A stretch of 64,000 bases of DNA from Carallia brachiata. Taxonomy: Eukaryota > Streptophyta > Magnoliopsida > Malpighiales > Rhizophoraceae. Shown piece after piece: positions 34,201 to 46,734 of the stretch. The stretch is taken from contig JADCRB010000072.1 in the NCBI GenBank assembly GCA_021464245.1, positions 2,378,055 through 2,442,054 on the forward strand, written 5' to 3'. The translations under genes and the position numbers were made by a program. The notes under the pieces are model-generated. The model saw only the letters and a list, made by a program, of their open reading frames with translations, was not told the DNA's origin and did no database searches. Each line of letters opens with the position of its first letter. Positions within the stretch are counted from its first letter, which is position 1.

Positions 34201-36498
34201 CGAGAAAAGAATTTCTTAAACAAACTTGTCCACTTCATCTGAAAACCTGTTGAGGAACTCCTCATGTTCAGTGGTACAGCCTCTTTCAAAAGAGTTAGTT
34301 CTAAATGGGAAGGAAGACTGGACGTCTTGGGGTTCAAGAAGAGAGACTCTGCAGCATCTACACGGAGGGCCTCATCAACATGTGTCAATGCCAAGACTAG
34401 CCACTCAACAAGGACCATAATCTTTGTCCCCTTGATGCTCACATAAGCATAATGCTTAACAACTTCTGTTCCCATCCCACTGGGTCTCTCAAGTGCTTCT
34501 GTAGTGCCATCCAAATCAATATCTCCTTCAATCAAAGCAAGTGAACGACATACCTTAAGCAAAGAAACTAGAACAGCAACTTTCTGTTCAACTTGCAGCT
34601 CTATGTTAGTACAACCAAGCTTATGATATGAAAACCCATTTTCCTTCTCAATAGATCCTAGTGAGATGAAAGCAAGCATGGGAAATATACCATCCATATC
34701 AAGTTCTAGTAGAACTGGCAGAGCATAAGTGTTCAGGTTTGTGCGAAGCTTCGAAATCCCAGAAGCTAGTCCACACAAGAAAGGGGGCAGGCATTGCCCT
34801 CTGTAAAATGTATAACCCTGCTCAACACCATTGCTGTTCCAACACTCATCACGCAAGTGCTCAAGAAAACATGTCAAGAATGTTGTTGCTGCACAACAAA
34901 CATGTCATCAGCATATGCATGTGCCGTTTGGCGTAGCAGGTCAGGACACATATCCAGCATCGTCCTCGCTCCCAGCCTCTTGGTTAGTGACGCTAAAGGG
35001 ACATATCTCCCTTTGCAACGTGGGCCAAGATGGAGAAGATCTAATGCAATCTTCTGCAAGAATGACTTTATTTTGTCACTGCCCTTTCCCCAACAAAGAG
35101 TTGATTGGATATCCAAATACAGATCGAAAATCATATGAACTTGTTTCACTGTTTGACTTAAAGGATCTTCCATGTTGTTCCATATGATCCTCAGGATTCT
35201 TGTCCCCAATTCCTCTGGGATTGGGACATAATTATTAGACAAATCAATAACCTTACTTAACATTGAGGTCTTCATCTGTTGCAAACAAATTTGCAACACA
35301 GTCAATGCATGAAAATTAAAATGGCTGTCAATGGGGTTCTCACAATAGTCACATAGCTCAGGCAAAATCTCATCATATAGAATTGTCTTAACAGAGGAAC
35401 CATAACAACTATTTCCAGCACAGACATTCGTATTTAGATTTGATACAACAAAATGGGCATTAAGTACATTCCGCGAAACAGCGGTAAGAATACCTCTAAT
35501 CAAGCAGAGCCTGCTTAAAACAGAAAAACTATGTATCTCAGAGGACAAATCCCCTTTAAACGGTACCTTTGAAATAACACTGCTACACTCAACTCCATTA
35601 TCATTACCATGAAAACTACAAGTAGTTTGACCAAATATACCTTCAATGATAACCAAACCAAGCTCCTGAGCGCTAAGACAAGCTTGCAAAGCAGAACAGA
35701 AGCTCACACCAGCAGCCACGAAACAATCCCTCGAGAAAACCATTGATTTCAACACGTTCACTAAAACCCCAGAATTCTCACCATAACATTCAACTCTCCA
35801 ACACCAAAACCAACAAAGCCACTAAATTTTACAGGGAACCGCTGCAGCAAGTAGTACAAACAAGACAAAGCCTCTTGACACTGCTCCATAACAATGGGGG
35901 ACGGCCTAGCCCACTCATTCGTCTCGCAAACAACACTCTCCAGCCCCAAAACGGCATCCCAAGCAACCAAAACCGCACAATCTTCAACAACCTTCACCAA
36001 GTACCCTAATTTGGGCATACCCATTATAGACAACGCCGCTCTCGACAAACAAAATCCTCTCTTTCCCAGATTCTTGCCCTCTACCCCATCACCATACTCC
36101 TCACAAAGCTGTCTAAAACACTTAAAAACCAAACTTTGCAACTCCCTGTCACTGAGTTTCGATAAAGCCGAAACTAAAGTTCGATGCAGGGGCATAGAAT
36201 TCTCTAGAAACATGATCCATACGTAGAACCTCGAGGCAGCCTCCAGAATTGATGGGTCTTCATCTTTTAAGGATGATAGCAAATTGGTGAAAGAGGAAGT
36301 GAGATTCTTGACATGGGCTACTTGGGCATAAGCAGAAGTGAGGGAAATAAGGCGATTGAGTTCGTTGTAAAAAGGTATGGACTTAGGGTTTAAGGATAAC
36401 GGAAACTTAGATAACGAGTCTGTGTAGGAGGAAGGGAAGATCACTGCGCTGTTTGTATATCGGTGCCTGTGTTGCAATGCTCGCCATTTTGCAGACAT
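28291..36498 (-). CDS. THADA: THADA/Trm732 homologue (DUF2428), four exons, two frame breaks in exon 1
   Basis: Minus-strand exons are 36498-33117, 32869-32598, 31741-31076 and 30742-28291, with GT-AG introns. The large armadillo/HEAT-like protein (about 2,257 residues if read through) has the DUF2428 core around the exon 1-3 junctions (GQVGNHFLEVLLKMKHNGAI, KTRAGFTALCNRLL, ESWMEQLMERTVAKGQT, RRSAGIPAAFVALF). Its relatives are human THADA and yeast Trm732, partner of the Trm7/FTSJ1 enzyme that methylates the ribose of tRNA position 32, so a cytoplasmic tRNA-modification role is likely. Exon 1 is split into three frames: after NVMVRIL at a four-base C-run (35767-35770) and after AHAYADD near 34903. 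Each needs one extra base, and adding two makes the total coding length divisible by three. Both joins fall in otherwise continuous protein. Start chosen: ATG at 36498 (MSAKWRALQ). It is either a recently damaged gene or a gene with two sequencing/assembly indels. Confidence 0.88.
32385..32560 (-). mobile_element. SINE inside a THADA intron
   Basis: The minus strand contains AGGTCACAGGTTCAAGTTG (a B-box region), GGAAACAACC, then a GGGGTAGGGTGTGTAGAT phrase and a CTCATAATGTGAGAGCC phrase. This is the order of a common dicot SINE whose consensus reads roughly GGTCACGGGTTCAAGTC, GGAAACAGCCTC, CAGGGTAAGGCTGCGTA. It lies in intron 2, in the same orientation as the host gene. The ends are diffuse and no target duplication was identified. 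Confidence 0.6.
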
Positions 36499-37011
36499 CG
36501 GAAGGAAGTTGGCAGGTGGGGGCGGGCGCAGCGGCTATGGCTGATGGCGGCTGCGCAGTAGACGCCGGAGTTTGGGGAGAGGGATATGTTTAAGCCGTTA
36601 GGGCAAACCAACAGAAGCTTAGCGGACAGAGGCTTAAGCCCTTCCAGTTTGGGATTTGATCCTAAAAAGAAAAAGAGGATTCCTATTTTAAATTTAATTA
36701 AGTGTAATTTATTTATAATTTTATAATATATATTTAAATAAAATTAAATTATAAATTAAATTTATTTATTAAAAAAAATAAAATTAATAAATATTTTAAA
36801 AAATTAATCGAAAGTCTCCAAAATTTAGTCTATAAAAAATAAAAATAATAATAATAATAATAATAAATAAATTATTTTTGATAGTTAAAATAATAAATAA
36901 CAAAATATAAACTTCTATTCCTTGGTGAAGTAGTATTCCTTTTACTTTACCGTTGGAATTTGAATGTTATCATAACTAAATTAAATGCAAATCTCCTCAT
37001 AATTTTGTCTA
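36499..37011. promoter_or_regulatory. upstream region of THADA homologue
   Basis: The first 140 bases upstream of the THADA start are GC-rich (about 36500-36640), as expected for a housekeeping 5' UTR/promoter, after which the DNA becomes AT-rich. No clear TATA box was seen. Confidence 0.35.
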
Positions 37012-38092
37012 AAGATTTTATTTCACTCATCACGTTTTATTTTATTTTAAATTTTATTCATAACGTTTTTTTCTTAAATTTAGTTCATAATATTACGTCC
37101 GTTAGTCTAATTTGATCCTTCCGTCCATAACGCCGTTAACTTTACTGACGTGACATAACAGAATTTGACACGTCAGCAATTTTTCCACATCAGCATGTCA
37201 CGTCAACATCTGTTGCTGACGTAGTATAGGTGTAAAGGCTAATTTGACCTATACGGATTCAAATTTATTTTAAATTTCACTCATAACGTTTTTTTGTTGT
37301 TAAAATTGGTTTATAACGTTATATCTTTTAGTCTAATTTGATCTTTTCGTACATAACGTCGTTAACTCAGAAGATATGATGCGACGGAGTATGACACATC
37401 AATAATTTTCGTTTATATCAACATGTCACGTTTGCAGTAAAATTTTAAAATTCAAACCAAACATTTATAATGAAAATCACACTTTATAAATTTAAACAAA
37501 ATAAAAAATTAAAATTCATAAATATATATCTACTTGAATACTTTTATTTTTTTAGCAAAAAAAATAAATTAATAAAATTCAACAAAAGTCATTGTTATCT
37601 TTATTTTTAAATTTTTTTTTTCTGTTGTTATCACTATTTCCTCATTAAATTATTGCCACCGCCTTCAACCACTATTAGCATTGTCAGTACGGAGTCATCT
37701 CTTTGGAAAAAATTAATGACGTATCAATTCTGTTACGCTATATTAGGGAAGTTAACGACGTTAGGTACGAAAAAATCAAATTAGACTAAAAGATATAACG
37801 ATATGGGCTAATTTTAACCATAAAAAAACGTTATGGGTGAAAATACGGTGAAATATTGTGGGTCAAATTAGCCTTTATACTTATACCACGTCAGCAACAG
37901 TTGTTGACGTGAAAAAATTGTTGACGTGTCAAACTCCGTCATGCCATGTCAGCAGAGTTAACGACATTATGGACGGAAGGACCAAATTAGACTAACGAAC
38001 GTAATGTTATGGATCAAATTTAACTAAAAAAAACGTTATGGGTGGTATTTAAAATAAAGTAAAACGTAATGGGTAAAATTGACCTTTATTCC
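37012..38092. mobile_element. foldback (long inverted repeat) element with nested repeats
   Basis: The left arm (about 37022-37450) matches the reverse complement of the right arm (about 37690-38092). Each arm contains two diverged direct copies of a unit marked by CATAACGTTTTTTT, GTTAGTCTAATTTGATC, CGTCGTTAAC and GACACGTCA, so the layout is A-B-loop-B'-A'. The central 240 bases (37450-37690) are AT-rich and non-coding. There is no transposase. The build resembles foldback or Mutator-like MITEs; target duplications were not resolved. A related remnant sits at 17054-17245. Confidence 0.75.
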
Positions 38093-39023
38093 TTATTTTA
38101 TTGAGTAATGCTTTTTATCACCAATAAAAGTTCACGACATCAACTTGTTTTTAACAAACTGTTCGTGGATGTTTTATTTAAGAAAACTAAAAAATGTGAG
38201 TTTTTTTTTAAATTTAAGGTCTTGCTAAACATATTTAGGAAAAATTTTGGTGGATGGGATACGGTGGATGGAAAAGAGATGAAAATTTTTTTTTGTATAA
38301 CCAGCCGATTTATTTGTGTAACGAAATGCTGAATTATTACAACGAAATTTGAAAGTATTTTTTATTTATTTTTTTGTTTGAGAAATTAAGTGTCTTGTTG
38401 TACAAATAAACTAGCTGGTTGCACAAAAAAAATTTCTTAATCTGTTCTCCGTCCACCGAATCCTATCCACATAACAGTGCTCATATATTTAAGATAACAT
38501 TAAGTATTATTTAAAGTTTAAATCAAGTAAAAAAATTTTAAAAAAATATAAATTTAATGTAGTACTAAATATATTTATGATGATGTTAAATACTATTTAA
38601 ATTTTAATTCTTGAAAAAAAAAAAAGGGCAACTATTGCCTCCAAAGCCATTGGAACATTGTTAACTTCTTTTTCTTATGCTCTTCTCGTAATATTTGTTT
38701 GGTGATAAATAGCGTTGTCCTATTTTGTTTTATTTATTTTGCATCAAGAATACTCAAATTAGTTGAGGGCAAGAAGAGATGGTAATTATATCGCTGTGTT
38801 GGTTATTTTGCTACAATAAATAAAAATCTTTGTGCTTGCACAGCAAACAGCCTTTTAAATTTCATTTAACATAATTTTATAGAAAATATCAACTTTATTT
38901 GGATTACTTTAATGTAGACATCGTATGACCATTCATTACATATTCACAGTTTCCATTTAACTCTGCTCTTTCCGATACAAATTACTTCACATTCCATACT
39001 TCATTAATGATATATTTTTCTTT
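38093..39023. other. AT-rich spacer downstream of LRR kinase 1
   Basis: Nothing supportable is seen. The segment just right of 38860 is probably the 3' flank of the minus-strand kinase. Confidence 0.45.
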
Positions 39024-41414
39024 CTAGTTTTGGTGATCCACCACATATATTTCCTGATTCACCAGATGCTGCAGGGATATTGCGCGCAAAGAAAGGGGCA
39101 GCAATGGCCTGCGAACAAGAAGTTCCCGGCAGACATGTTGCATTGTTGGCCGCAATTTTGGGTTCGAACGGAGGCAAGTTAAAGCCAGTGCGACTACAAC
39201 AACCACGTTCTGATCAACCAGACGATTTTGAGGTGGCGAGGGACGTGGATCCATTATATCTTTTAACATCATTTCTTGATTTCTTGGTTGCGTTAATAAT
39301 GAAAGCCATTCTCCAGGATGTCTTCCCATCATGATTTCTAGTGCAACGACTCCAAAGCTATAAACATCACATTTTTCGTTCACAGCCATGGTGTAAGCAA
39401 GCTCTGGATTCAGAAAATTAAACAAAAGAAAAGCCCATCAGCAAAACCAAATTGCTATGCTTTGTTACATAAACAGTCAAAAAGAGCCTTGATTTGATTC
39501 AATGTTGTTAATTTCAAAGTTTGCAATTTAAAAGCATCGGAAGTTTAATTAGTATCCTCAGAAAAAAAGCTAACCTGGAGCAATATAACCATGAGTGCCG
39601 ACAAGCATGGTTTGATTGGAGGAATCCGGATAAAGAATTCTCGCAGTGCCAAAGTCAGAAACAAAAGCTTCCAACTCGGAGTTTAAGAGAATGTTACTAC
39701 TTGAAATATCCCTATGAAGAATTGGCGGCTTGCAGTCATGATGCAAGTAAGACAAAGCAGAAGCCATGCCTTTGATGATGCTGAATCTTTTGGTCCAGTC
39801 CAATTCTATAGCTAGAACATCATTTCTTAGAGCATAAAGCAAGCTTCCCCTTTCCATGTACTGATAAATCAGAAACATGGAACGTTTGTGTAAGCAGAAT
39901 CCATGAAGTCTCACGATATTCTTGTGACGGATTTCTGTTAGGATTTTGGCCTCATTCCTGAAACACTTGTCAAAAACAGGCTCCTCTGCTTCTAATCGGT
40001 GGAGTTTCTTCAAGGCAACTACTTTGCCGGTTGGAAGTCGTGCCTTGTAGACACTGCCAGAACCACCAGTCCCAATGCAATATTTGATGTCAAAATCCTC
40101 GGTTGCTTTTATAATGTCTTCAAACGCAATTTTGCCATCATAGTTCCAAACGGAGAATATGTCTCCATTCTTGAAAGCTTTTGCCTCTTGTTGGGACTTC
40201 TTTTTCCGGCGAAGGCGCCAAAAGAGGCATATGCTTCCAAGAATCATCGAGGATGCAAGGAGCAAGAAAATAGGAAGGTATATGTATATGGGGGCAATGA
40301 CTGATGGACTTAGACAGCTGACGCCTAGTTCCTGAATGAATAAATCCTTGTTACCATCAAAGTTAGAACTTGGTACGGACCTTAATTTGCACGGGATGTG
40401 ACCTTCCAGAGAATTATTTTTAAAATAAACTTCATTAAAGAAAGCAAAAGTATTGGGGATGATGCCAGTTATATTATTATAGCTTAGGTCCAGGTAATTT
40501 AACACTCCCTCCCCCAATATCATAACTTCAGAAGAAATGGATCCACTCAATTTGTTTACCGAGAGGTTTAATCTCACAAGATTGAGGAGCTTACCAATTT
40601 CAGTGGGGATGTTGCTGGAAATTCTATTATGGGAAAGGTCCAAATAAGTCAGCGCAGTCAAATGACCTAAAGACATCGGAATTGTACCTCCGAGGTTGTT
40701 ACTACTGATGTCTAACAGAACAAGATTTTTGAGTTTTCCTAGCGTATAAGGTATGCTGCCGTTGAGAAAATTAGAACCCAGGCCCAACCCTACAAGACTT
40801 GTCATGTCTCCGATTTCAGAAGGAATGGTACTACTGAATTCATTGGACTGCAAAAGCAGATGAGTAAGATTGGCCAGAAGAGCAAGAGCTGGCGGAATTG
40901 TTCCCTTGAGTTGGTTCCAAGAAACATCAAGCACCCGCAAATGAATGAGGTTTGCAAGAGAAAGTGGCAGCTCACCTGTAAAATGATTTGAGGCCAGGTG
41001 AAGCTCCTCAAGTTTCGTGAGAGCTCCAATCTGTTGCGGGATTTCTCCAGTTATTCCATGGCCTCGTACATCAAGAAGAAACAGGTTTGGGAAGCAGGAA
41101 AAATTCATTCTGTGAAACTTAGATCCCACATATGTGAGGATCTCGTCAGGACGTGGATTTATCTGCGTGACGCTTCCAACATCGTTGCAAGTTATACCTG
41201 GCCACCAGCAATGGCTTCTCGTGTCGTTAACACCGTAATAAACGCTCCACCACCCACTATCGAGCATGGCCTCTGCTTCTTGTCTTAGCGACGATGAATC
41301 AAATGCAGTGGCTGACAAAACTGGCACGCACAGATTAGGATTAACAAACACAAAAGTACAAATGAAGGTAGTCCAAGCTACAATCGTAATGGAAATGGTG
41401 ATATGGAATGACAT
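39024..41414 (-). CDS. LRR receptor-like kinase, MIK2/At1g35710-like, two exons
   Basis: Exon 1 (41414-39575) and exon 2 (39403-39024) join across a 171-base GT-AG intron to give 739 residues without interruption. Order: signal peptide (residues about 1-35, hydrophobic [16 protein letters not shown]), an N-terminal cap with WWPGITCND, about nine LRRs (about 107-330), transmembrane helix (about 375-399, [21 protein letters not shown]) and a cytoplasmic kinase (about 430-720). Kinase motifs are complete: glycine loop GTGGSGSVY (448-456), lysine 469 in VALKK, HRD at 567-569, DFG at 587-589, and APE formed across the splice (IAP|ELAYT). It resembles plasma-membrane receptor kinases of the MIK2 group, which act in peptide or cell-wall sensing, but the ectodomain is short (MIK2 has over 20 LRRs), so the ligand is unknown. 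The paralogue at 58417-60679 has the same intron position. Confidence 0.92.
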
Positions 41415-42750
41415 GATGGGTTCTGCACTTATATTATCAGGTTAAGTTTGGATTAAAACAAGTCGATTGCTCTCGTGCCTCACTAAATATAGGCAATAGT
41501 AGTATTGGGTCAACGAGTCAATCGACTGACCTTGGCTGTGACACGTCGCCACACTTGATGCAAGTGGACCTGAGGAGTTGTTTTTTTTCCAATTCTGCTT
41601 GGACAGAAATTCTGCGGGTGATTTCTTAGATTCTTCCGCGACCATGGCCAGCAGTGTACACATACACAAAATCAAATGGAAAAAATTATAGCATAGGAAG
41701 ATTTATGTCCAATTTTTTGTCAGAATACAATAATTTTTTGATTTTTTATAATTATTATGATACTTTTTATAATAAAAAATATTTTTTATTATAAAAAATA
41801 TTATGATCGTTATACAAAGTTGATACCTAATTATATTCGAACAAAATTTTAAGAATAAATGTTTTTGATGTTGTATTAGTGCTCAATACAAATACAAGTG
41901 AAAATGATGGAAACCGCGTTTAGACTAGTAGTGGGATACTGGGATATATAATCGGAGACTTGCAACTTTTTGGACTTGACCCAAGCGCAGGTAGTACATG
42001 TTTGCGGGTCTGTCGTTGGTATACAAGTCATGGCAACGTTGTTGTACAAGGACCTGTCAAAGTTCCAAAACCAAGCTCCACGCTAGGGTCATTGAATGTG
42101 CAAGAGCTATTTAGTTTGACCCGTGCGAGTTAATGTGGACGAGATTTCCTGAGCTCTCTCTATACTAAAAACTTCTGGTTAGTTGGGTACGCGAAAAGAC
42201 AATAAATTGTCTTTTCCAATGAAAAATCAGAAGTTTTATGTTTAGCACTTTTTGAATTGTGGAGATGGTAAGGTCTCGTAAAGGGAGTGGAACATTGATG
42301 GTTGGACAGATTCAGAAAAAATGTTTAGGGATGTAAATTTTATATTTATAAATATAGTGACAACAATTATAAAATTAAAATATATGATAAAATAAAAGTT
42401 ATATTAATTATTTAGAGTAATAAATATTATAATAATATCTTATTTGTTTTAATGTTTTAAACTTCTAATAAAATTGAATGTATTTTTAATATAAGTAATT
42501 ATTTAATTATTTGGTTATTTATTTATAATGAGATTGTATAATAACTTTTTTATTATGTTCATTGCAAAAACAAAATAAAAATTATTTATTATAACTGTTA
42601 TATCTAATAAAATTGATTAACGAATACACTTTGGATATAGAAAACATCCTCACATTTTTTTTCTCTTTTAATAATGTCCATTGCAAATAATTATTTTCAT
42701 TAATACCAAAATATTTTAAGAATATCATTGGTGTCTATATAAGAAAATTT
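41415..42750. other. upstream region of LRR kinase 1 and AT-rich spacer
   Basis: No gene is seen. Bases 41415-42340 are of mixed composition and should include the kinase promoter (TATATTATCAGG near 41432 is close to the start). Beyond that the sequence is very AT-rich. Confidence 0.45.
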
Positions 42751-42754
42751 TATT

Positions 42755-43130
42755 CATATTTTTAAAATAAATGAAAATAATTTTAATAAATGCATAGCGA
42801 ATGAGAGTCCAAAGAGAAAAAAATAATTTTGAGAGAAGCAAACCAGTTGTTATTCAAAAGAAAAAAAAAACAAAAAGACATCAAAAGGGGGCTTTGGTTT
42901 TTTCATAATTTTAAAATAATTGAAAATGATTTTAATATATGCACAACATATGAGAATCGAAAGAAAAAAAATTGATTTTGAGACAGGCAAAGGGGCTTGG
43001 TTTTTTCATAATTTTAAAATAATTTTAATAAATGTATAACATTTGAGAATCCAAAGAAAAAAAAAAACAAAAGAAGAAGAAGAAGATGATAATTTTGAGA
43101 TAAGCAAAGCAGTTATTATTTAAAAGAACA
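42755..43130 (+). repeat. three diverged tandem copies of a roughly 120-140-base unit
   Basis: The unit reads roughly ATTTTAAAATAAT..., TTTTAATAAATGCATA..., GAGAATC.AAAGA-A(n), ATTTTGAGA.AAGCAAA and CAGTTATTATT. It appears at about 42755-42870, 42905-42995 and 43008-43125. No coding content. Confidence 0.6.
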
Positions 43131-43661
43131 ACAGAGAACAAAAAACCAAAAAGAGAAAAAACCAAATTGAAATGTGGTTTTAAAGGCTCGAACCTGCGAA
43201 GTTTGAGGAAGGACAAAATGAGATTTGTCACTGAATTAAGTGACAATTACTGTTCAACTGTGCCTAAATATGTATATAACTTAAAAGTTCAGGAGGGACA
43301 ACTCTCCCGATCATGCGCTAGATCCGTCCTAAGGTCTCATTTTCTGAAGCACCAAAAAAAACATCAATCAAAACCACTCCAAGTTTACCTGCTGTGATAA
43401 TTATGAAAAGGATAGAATAAATTGTCTTTTTTAAGGAAAAGCCATTGATTTCTCTTCTAATGTTACGTGATCAATAAATATTTTTTTTCTTTTTTTTTAA
43501 AATTTAAATTTTTGATTGAAAATTGTCAAATTCTTTTCATTCTTATATTTCTATTAGTATTCTGAATGTTAAAAAATTAATAATTTTTAATATAAATTAA
43601 AAAATATTATTTTTTATTATAAATATTATCAATTTTATACAAATCTAGATATCAATATTTT

Positions 43662-45091
43662 TGATAGGTTCAATATTTACATAAGTTTATGCATCATTTT
43701 TATATATATTTGGATAATTTAACTATGTAAATATTGTGAATTGTGGTAAATTCTACTTCGGTTGCTTGTTTTATACTTTGTAGGACAATTGGACATAACC
43801 GAAGTAATTGACGCTTGGAAAAAGGAACCTATCGGGTTTGAAGGAGTAGAAACAAGCCGAGCACCAAAGAACCGAACCAAAAGTTTGGTTGGAAAGCTAA
43901 TATGTGGTCAGTTCGGGTAGAATTTCACAGCTTTGCGCACTGCTCGGTATTTCAGCCATAACTTCCTCTACACAACTCAATTGATGATTCTTAAGCCGAA
44001 TCGAAGCTAAGAGATAAAACTACAACTTTTCTGTTTTGACAAACTTCGGATTCTGCGTGGAAGGGGTCGAAATTTGGGCCCGTAGATTCAGGGTCAAAAC
44101 TGTCCAGAAAATTTATAAATCCTTTTCCGACTCGAATTTGGACTCTTTAGGGCTTATTTGAGGGGACTATAAATACGAAAGTTACAGCAGAGTTAGAGGA
44201 CTTTTGGAGGCTATTCTTTGAGACACAAGACAGAGAAAAAGCGTAGAGAGCGAAGAGGAGAGGAGCATAAGGGAGGAACACGAAGACATCGGAAACGAGT
44301 TTTTCGATTCCTTTTCTTTCCCTTCTTTTTCTTTTGAACTTAAATGATATTAGATATTTTTTTATCTTTGGTTTTTAGCATGAGTAGGTAGAACCCTAAA
44401 CTAGGGCGAAAGGGATGTAGCCTAGTTTAGGGTTGGATTATTTGATTTTGTGGATGTTTAGATGTTCTTTTGATTTTATTGCAATTATCAGTTGAGAACT
44501 CGATTTGATTTATCTATTTTGTTCTTAAATATACTTTTGTGCCTGGCCATCATGAAAGTAGTCATAGGATTTGTGTTGAGATCGACAGATGAGATACAAT
44601 CATGCACTAGATAGATAAACATATGAATTTTGAGTCAGACATGAGATAAGTTTATATGATGTCATTATAAATTCTCTGTTCTTAATGGGTTTAATCTACT
44701 TTGTGTGAGTTCGAGAGAAGATCATAAATAGATTGAATACGGTTAGGGTTGCTTGACAAAGAACACTAACTAAAGAAGAGGAATTGACATTCAAATCATT
44801 AATCCACAAAATTCATGTAATTTAGCCCATTCTAGGTGAAAACCCATAGCCCTGGTACCCTCTATCTTGTTTAGTTTTAATTAATCCTGCCTTTGATTTT
44901 TTATTAGTTAAATTCCTTAATTTTTAGTTTAATAATTCTGCTTCTCATTAATTTTCTCAACATAAAACTTTCAGTTTGAATAATTTAAATCATAATTAAT
45001 TCTTTGTTCCCTTGGGTTCGACACCTGGAGTATTCACCAGGATTTTATTACTACGATCGGCCCTGTACGCTTGCAGGATTTTACCCGGTCA
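43662..45091 (+). repeat. 5' LTR of the Athila-like element
   Basis: It starts TGATAGGTTCAATATTTAC and ends ACCCGGTCA. It contains a likely promoter with CTATAAATAC (near 44168). It differs from the 3' LTR by about two dozen substitutions and small indels by eye, indicating a fairly young insertion. Confidence 0.92.
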
Positions 45092-45097
45092 AGTTTT

Positions 45098-45115
45098 TGG
45101 CGCCGTTGCCGGGGA
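45098..45115 (+). other. primer binding site, complementary to tRNA-Asp 3' end
   Basis: TGGCGCCGTTGCCGGGGA, six bases after the 5' LTR, is the exact complement of the 3' end of plant tRNA-Asp including CCA. Several Athila elements are known to use this primer. Confidence 0.88.
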
Positions 45116-45289
45116 ACGAAGCATTAATTGTGATTTTTGTTATTTTTGCTTATTTTATTTTATTATTATTAGTATTATTATTATTATTTTTTTTTTTTTT
45201 TAGTTTTTAGTTTTAGCTTAGCTTTAGTTTTAATTATTTAGTTTACGTTTTTGGTTTACTTGTTATTTTTTCGTGATTGTAGGTAGTGC

Positions 45290-46730
45290 ATGCAATTGCG
45301 ATCATCAAGCAGCACTAATCTTCTTCCCTTGAACCTGGAGATTGAAAGGACTTGTCGTCAAAACAAGGCACATAAAAGAGCAGAGATGGCTGATCAACAG
45401 GTAGTGAATGTCAATCCCTTGGTGGTTGATGATAATAATGAGCATCGAGCAGTTGTAATGGGTGCCAATGGGCAAGCCAGGGTGAACATGAAAGATATTC
45501 AGAGGCCTGTGATTGGTGCCAATCCTTCTTGCATCCAGTTGAGTACGAGAGCGCGGAACTATGAGTTGAAGACCATTCACTTCAACATGTTTGCCATCCT
45601 TTCATGGGCTACCTAATGAAGACCCTTTAACCTTTATTAGGGAATTCTACAGCACGATTCAGACTTTTCCTCTACAAGACTGTCAAGAAGATGAGCTGAG
45701 GATGCGGTGTTTTCCTTACACTATGAAGGACAGAGCTAAAACTTGGCTCATTAATTTACCAGAGGGATCACTTAATACTTGGGAGCAAGTTTACAATAAG
45801 TTCATGAATAAGTTTTACTCTCCACAGAAGACCGCAGAGCTTAGGAACAAGATTTGTTCATTTTCTCAGATGGAGGGAGAACCATTTCATGAAGCATGGG
45901 AAAGATACAAGACGCTACTCGTCCAATGCCCACATCATCAGTTTCCAAGGCTGTTACAGATGCAATTTTTTTATGACGGGCTCAATGCTACTTCCCAGAT
46001 GCTAGTTGATACAACTGCAGGGGGTTATGTTGGTGATAAAAGGGCTGATGAGGTTTATGATATATATGAGGTATTAGCTAATAACTCGCAGCAGAAAGCA
46101 GTTAGAGGAAGAAGAGCACCACTTAACGAGCTTTCAGTTCATTATGATTTAGCGCAACAGGTTGCTGATTTGACCCAACAAGTCAAGTTTTTGGTCAATC
46201 AAGAGTCAATACCCAGGGAACACTACCTATATGGCAAACATTCAGGACATATGGAGGCCGCTCGTACTTATGGTGAATTATCTGGTTCTTCTATGGAGGA
46301 GGCTAACTACACTGATACTTTTGGGGGGAAACAACCTGTGAATGACCCATACTTCAACACATATAACCCAAGATGGCGAAACCATCCAAATTTCAGTTGG
46401 CAGGAGCAAGGAAATACAAGGCAAGTAGTACCACCAGGGTTTCAGCAACCAAAACCCCAATTTCAGGGTCATCCTTCCCAACCTCAAGAGAAAAAGTCAC
46501 AGATAGAAGACATGTTCATGCAGTACATGTCAAAGATGGATGAGAGAATGACACAACAGGATGCTGAGTTGAGGAAATTGAATCTAAAAATTGATCAAGT
46601 TGCATCCACTCATCAAGCCTCGATTCATACTTTGGAAGTGCAGGTGGGTCAACTTGCCAAAGCAATTTCGACTAGGAATCAAGGTCAACTCCCTAGTAAT
46701 ACTGAAGTGAATCCAAGGAGAGTGTCTTAG
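45290..46730 (+). pseudogene. gag region of the Athila-like element, frameshifted
   Basis: The first frame (45290-45616) is the gag N-terminus, starting MQLRSSSSTN. It runs into a second frame (from about 45591) that carries the retrotransposon gag core: HGLPNEDPLTFIREF, DRAKTWLINLPEGS, and KFYSPQKTAELRNKI, followed by a glutamine-rich part with coiled-coil character (residues MSKMDERMTQQDAELRKLN). A one-base shift near 45590 separates the two, and another break at about 46730 separates gag from the protease region, so no complete capsid precursor can be made. Confidence 0.85.
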
Positions 46731-46734
46731 CCAT

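Noticed and set aside
34226..35187. Several plus-strand open frames antisense to THADA exon 1
   Set aside because: They are mirror frames of a real coding exon and have no family resemblance.
35749..35769. A 21-base GT...AG interval that would bridge the first THADA frame break
   Set aside because: Far below the length of any known plant intron. A 72-base alternative starting at GTAAAATTT would delete protein that reads as part of the conserved repeat.
39999..41288. Open frames antisense to LRR kinase 1
   Set aside because: Shadows of the kinase coding strand; serine/arginine-rich nonsense translation.
43160..43400. B-box-like GGTTCGAGCC (minus strand) near 43190
   Set aside because: No A box at suitable spacing and no tail or target duplication.
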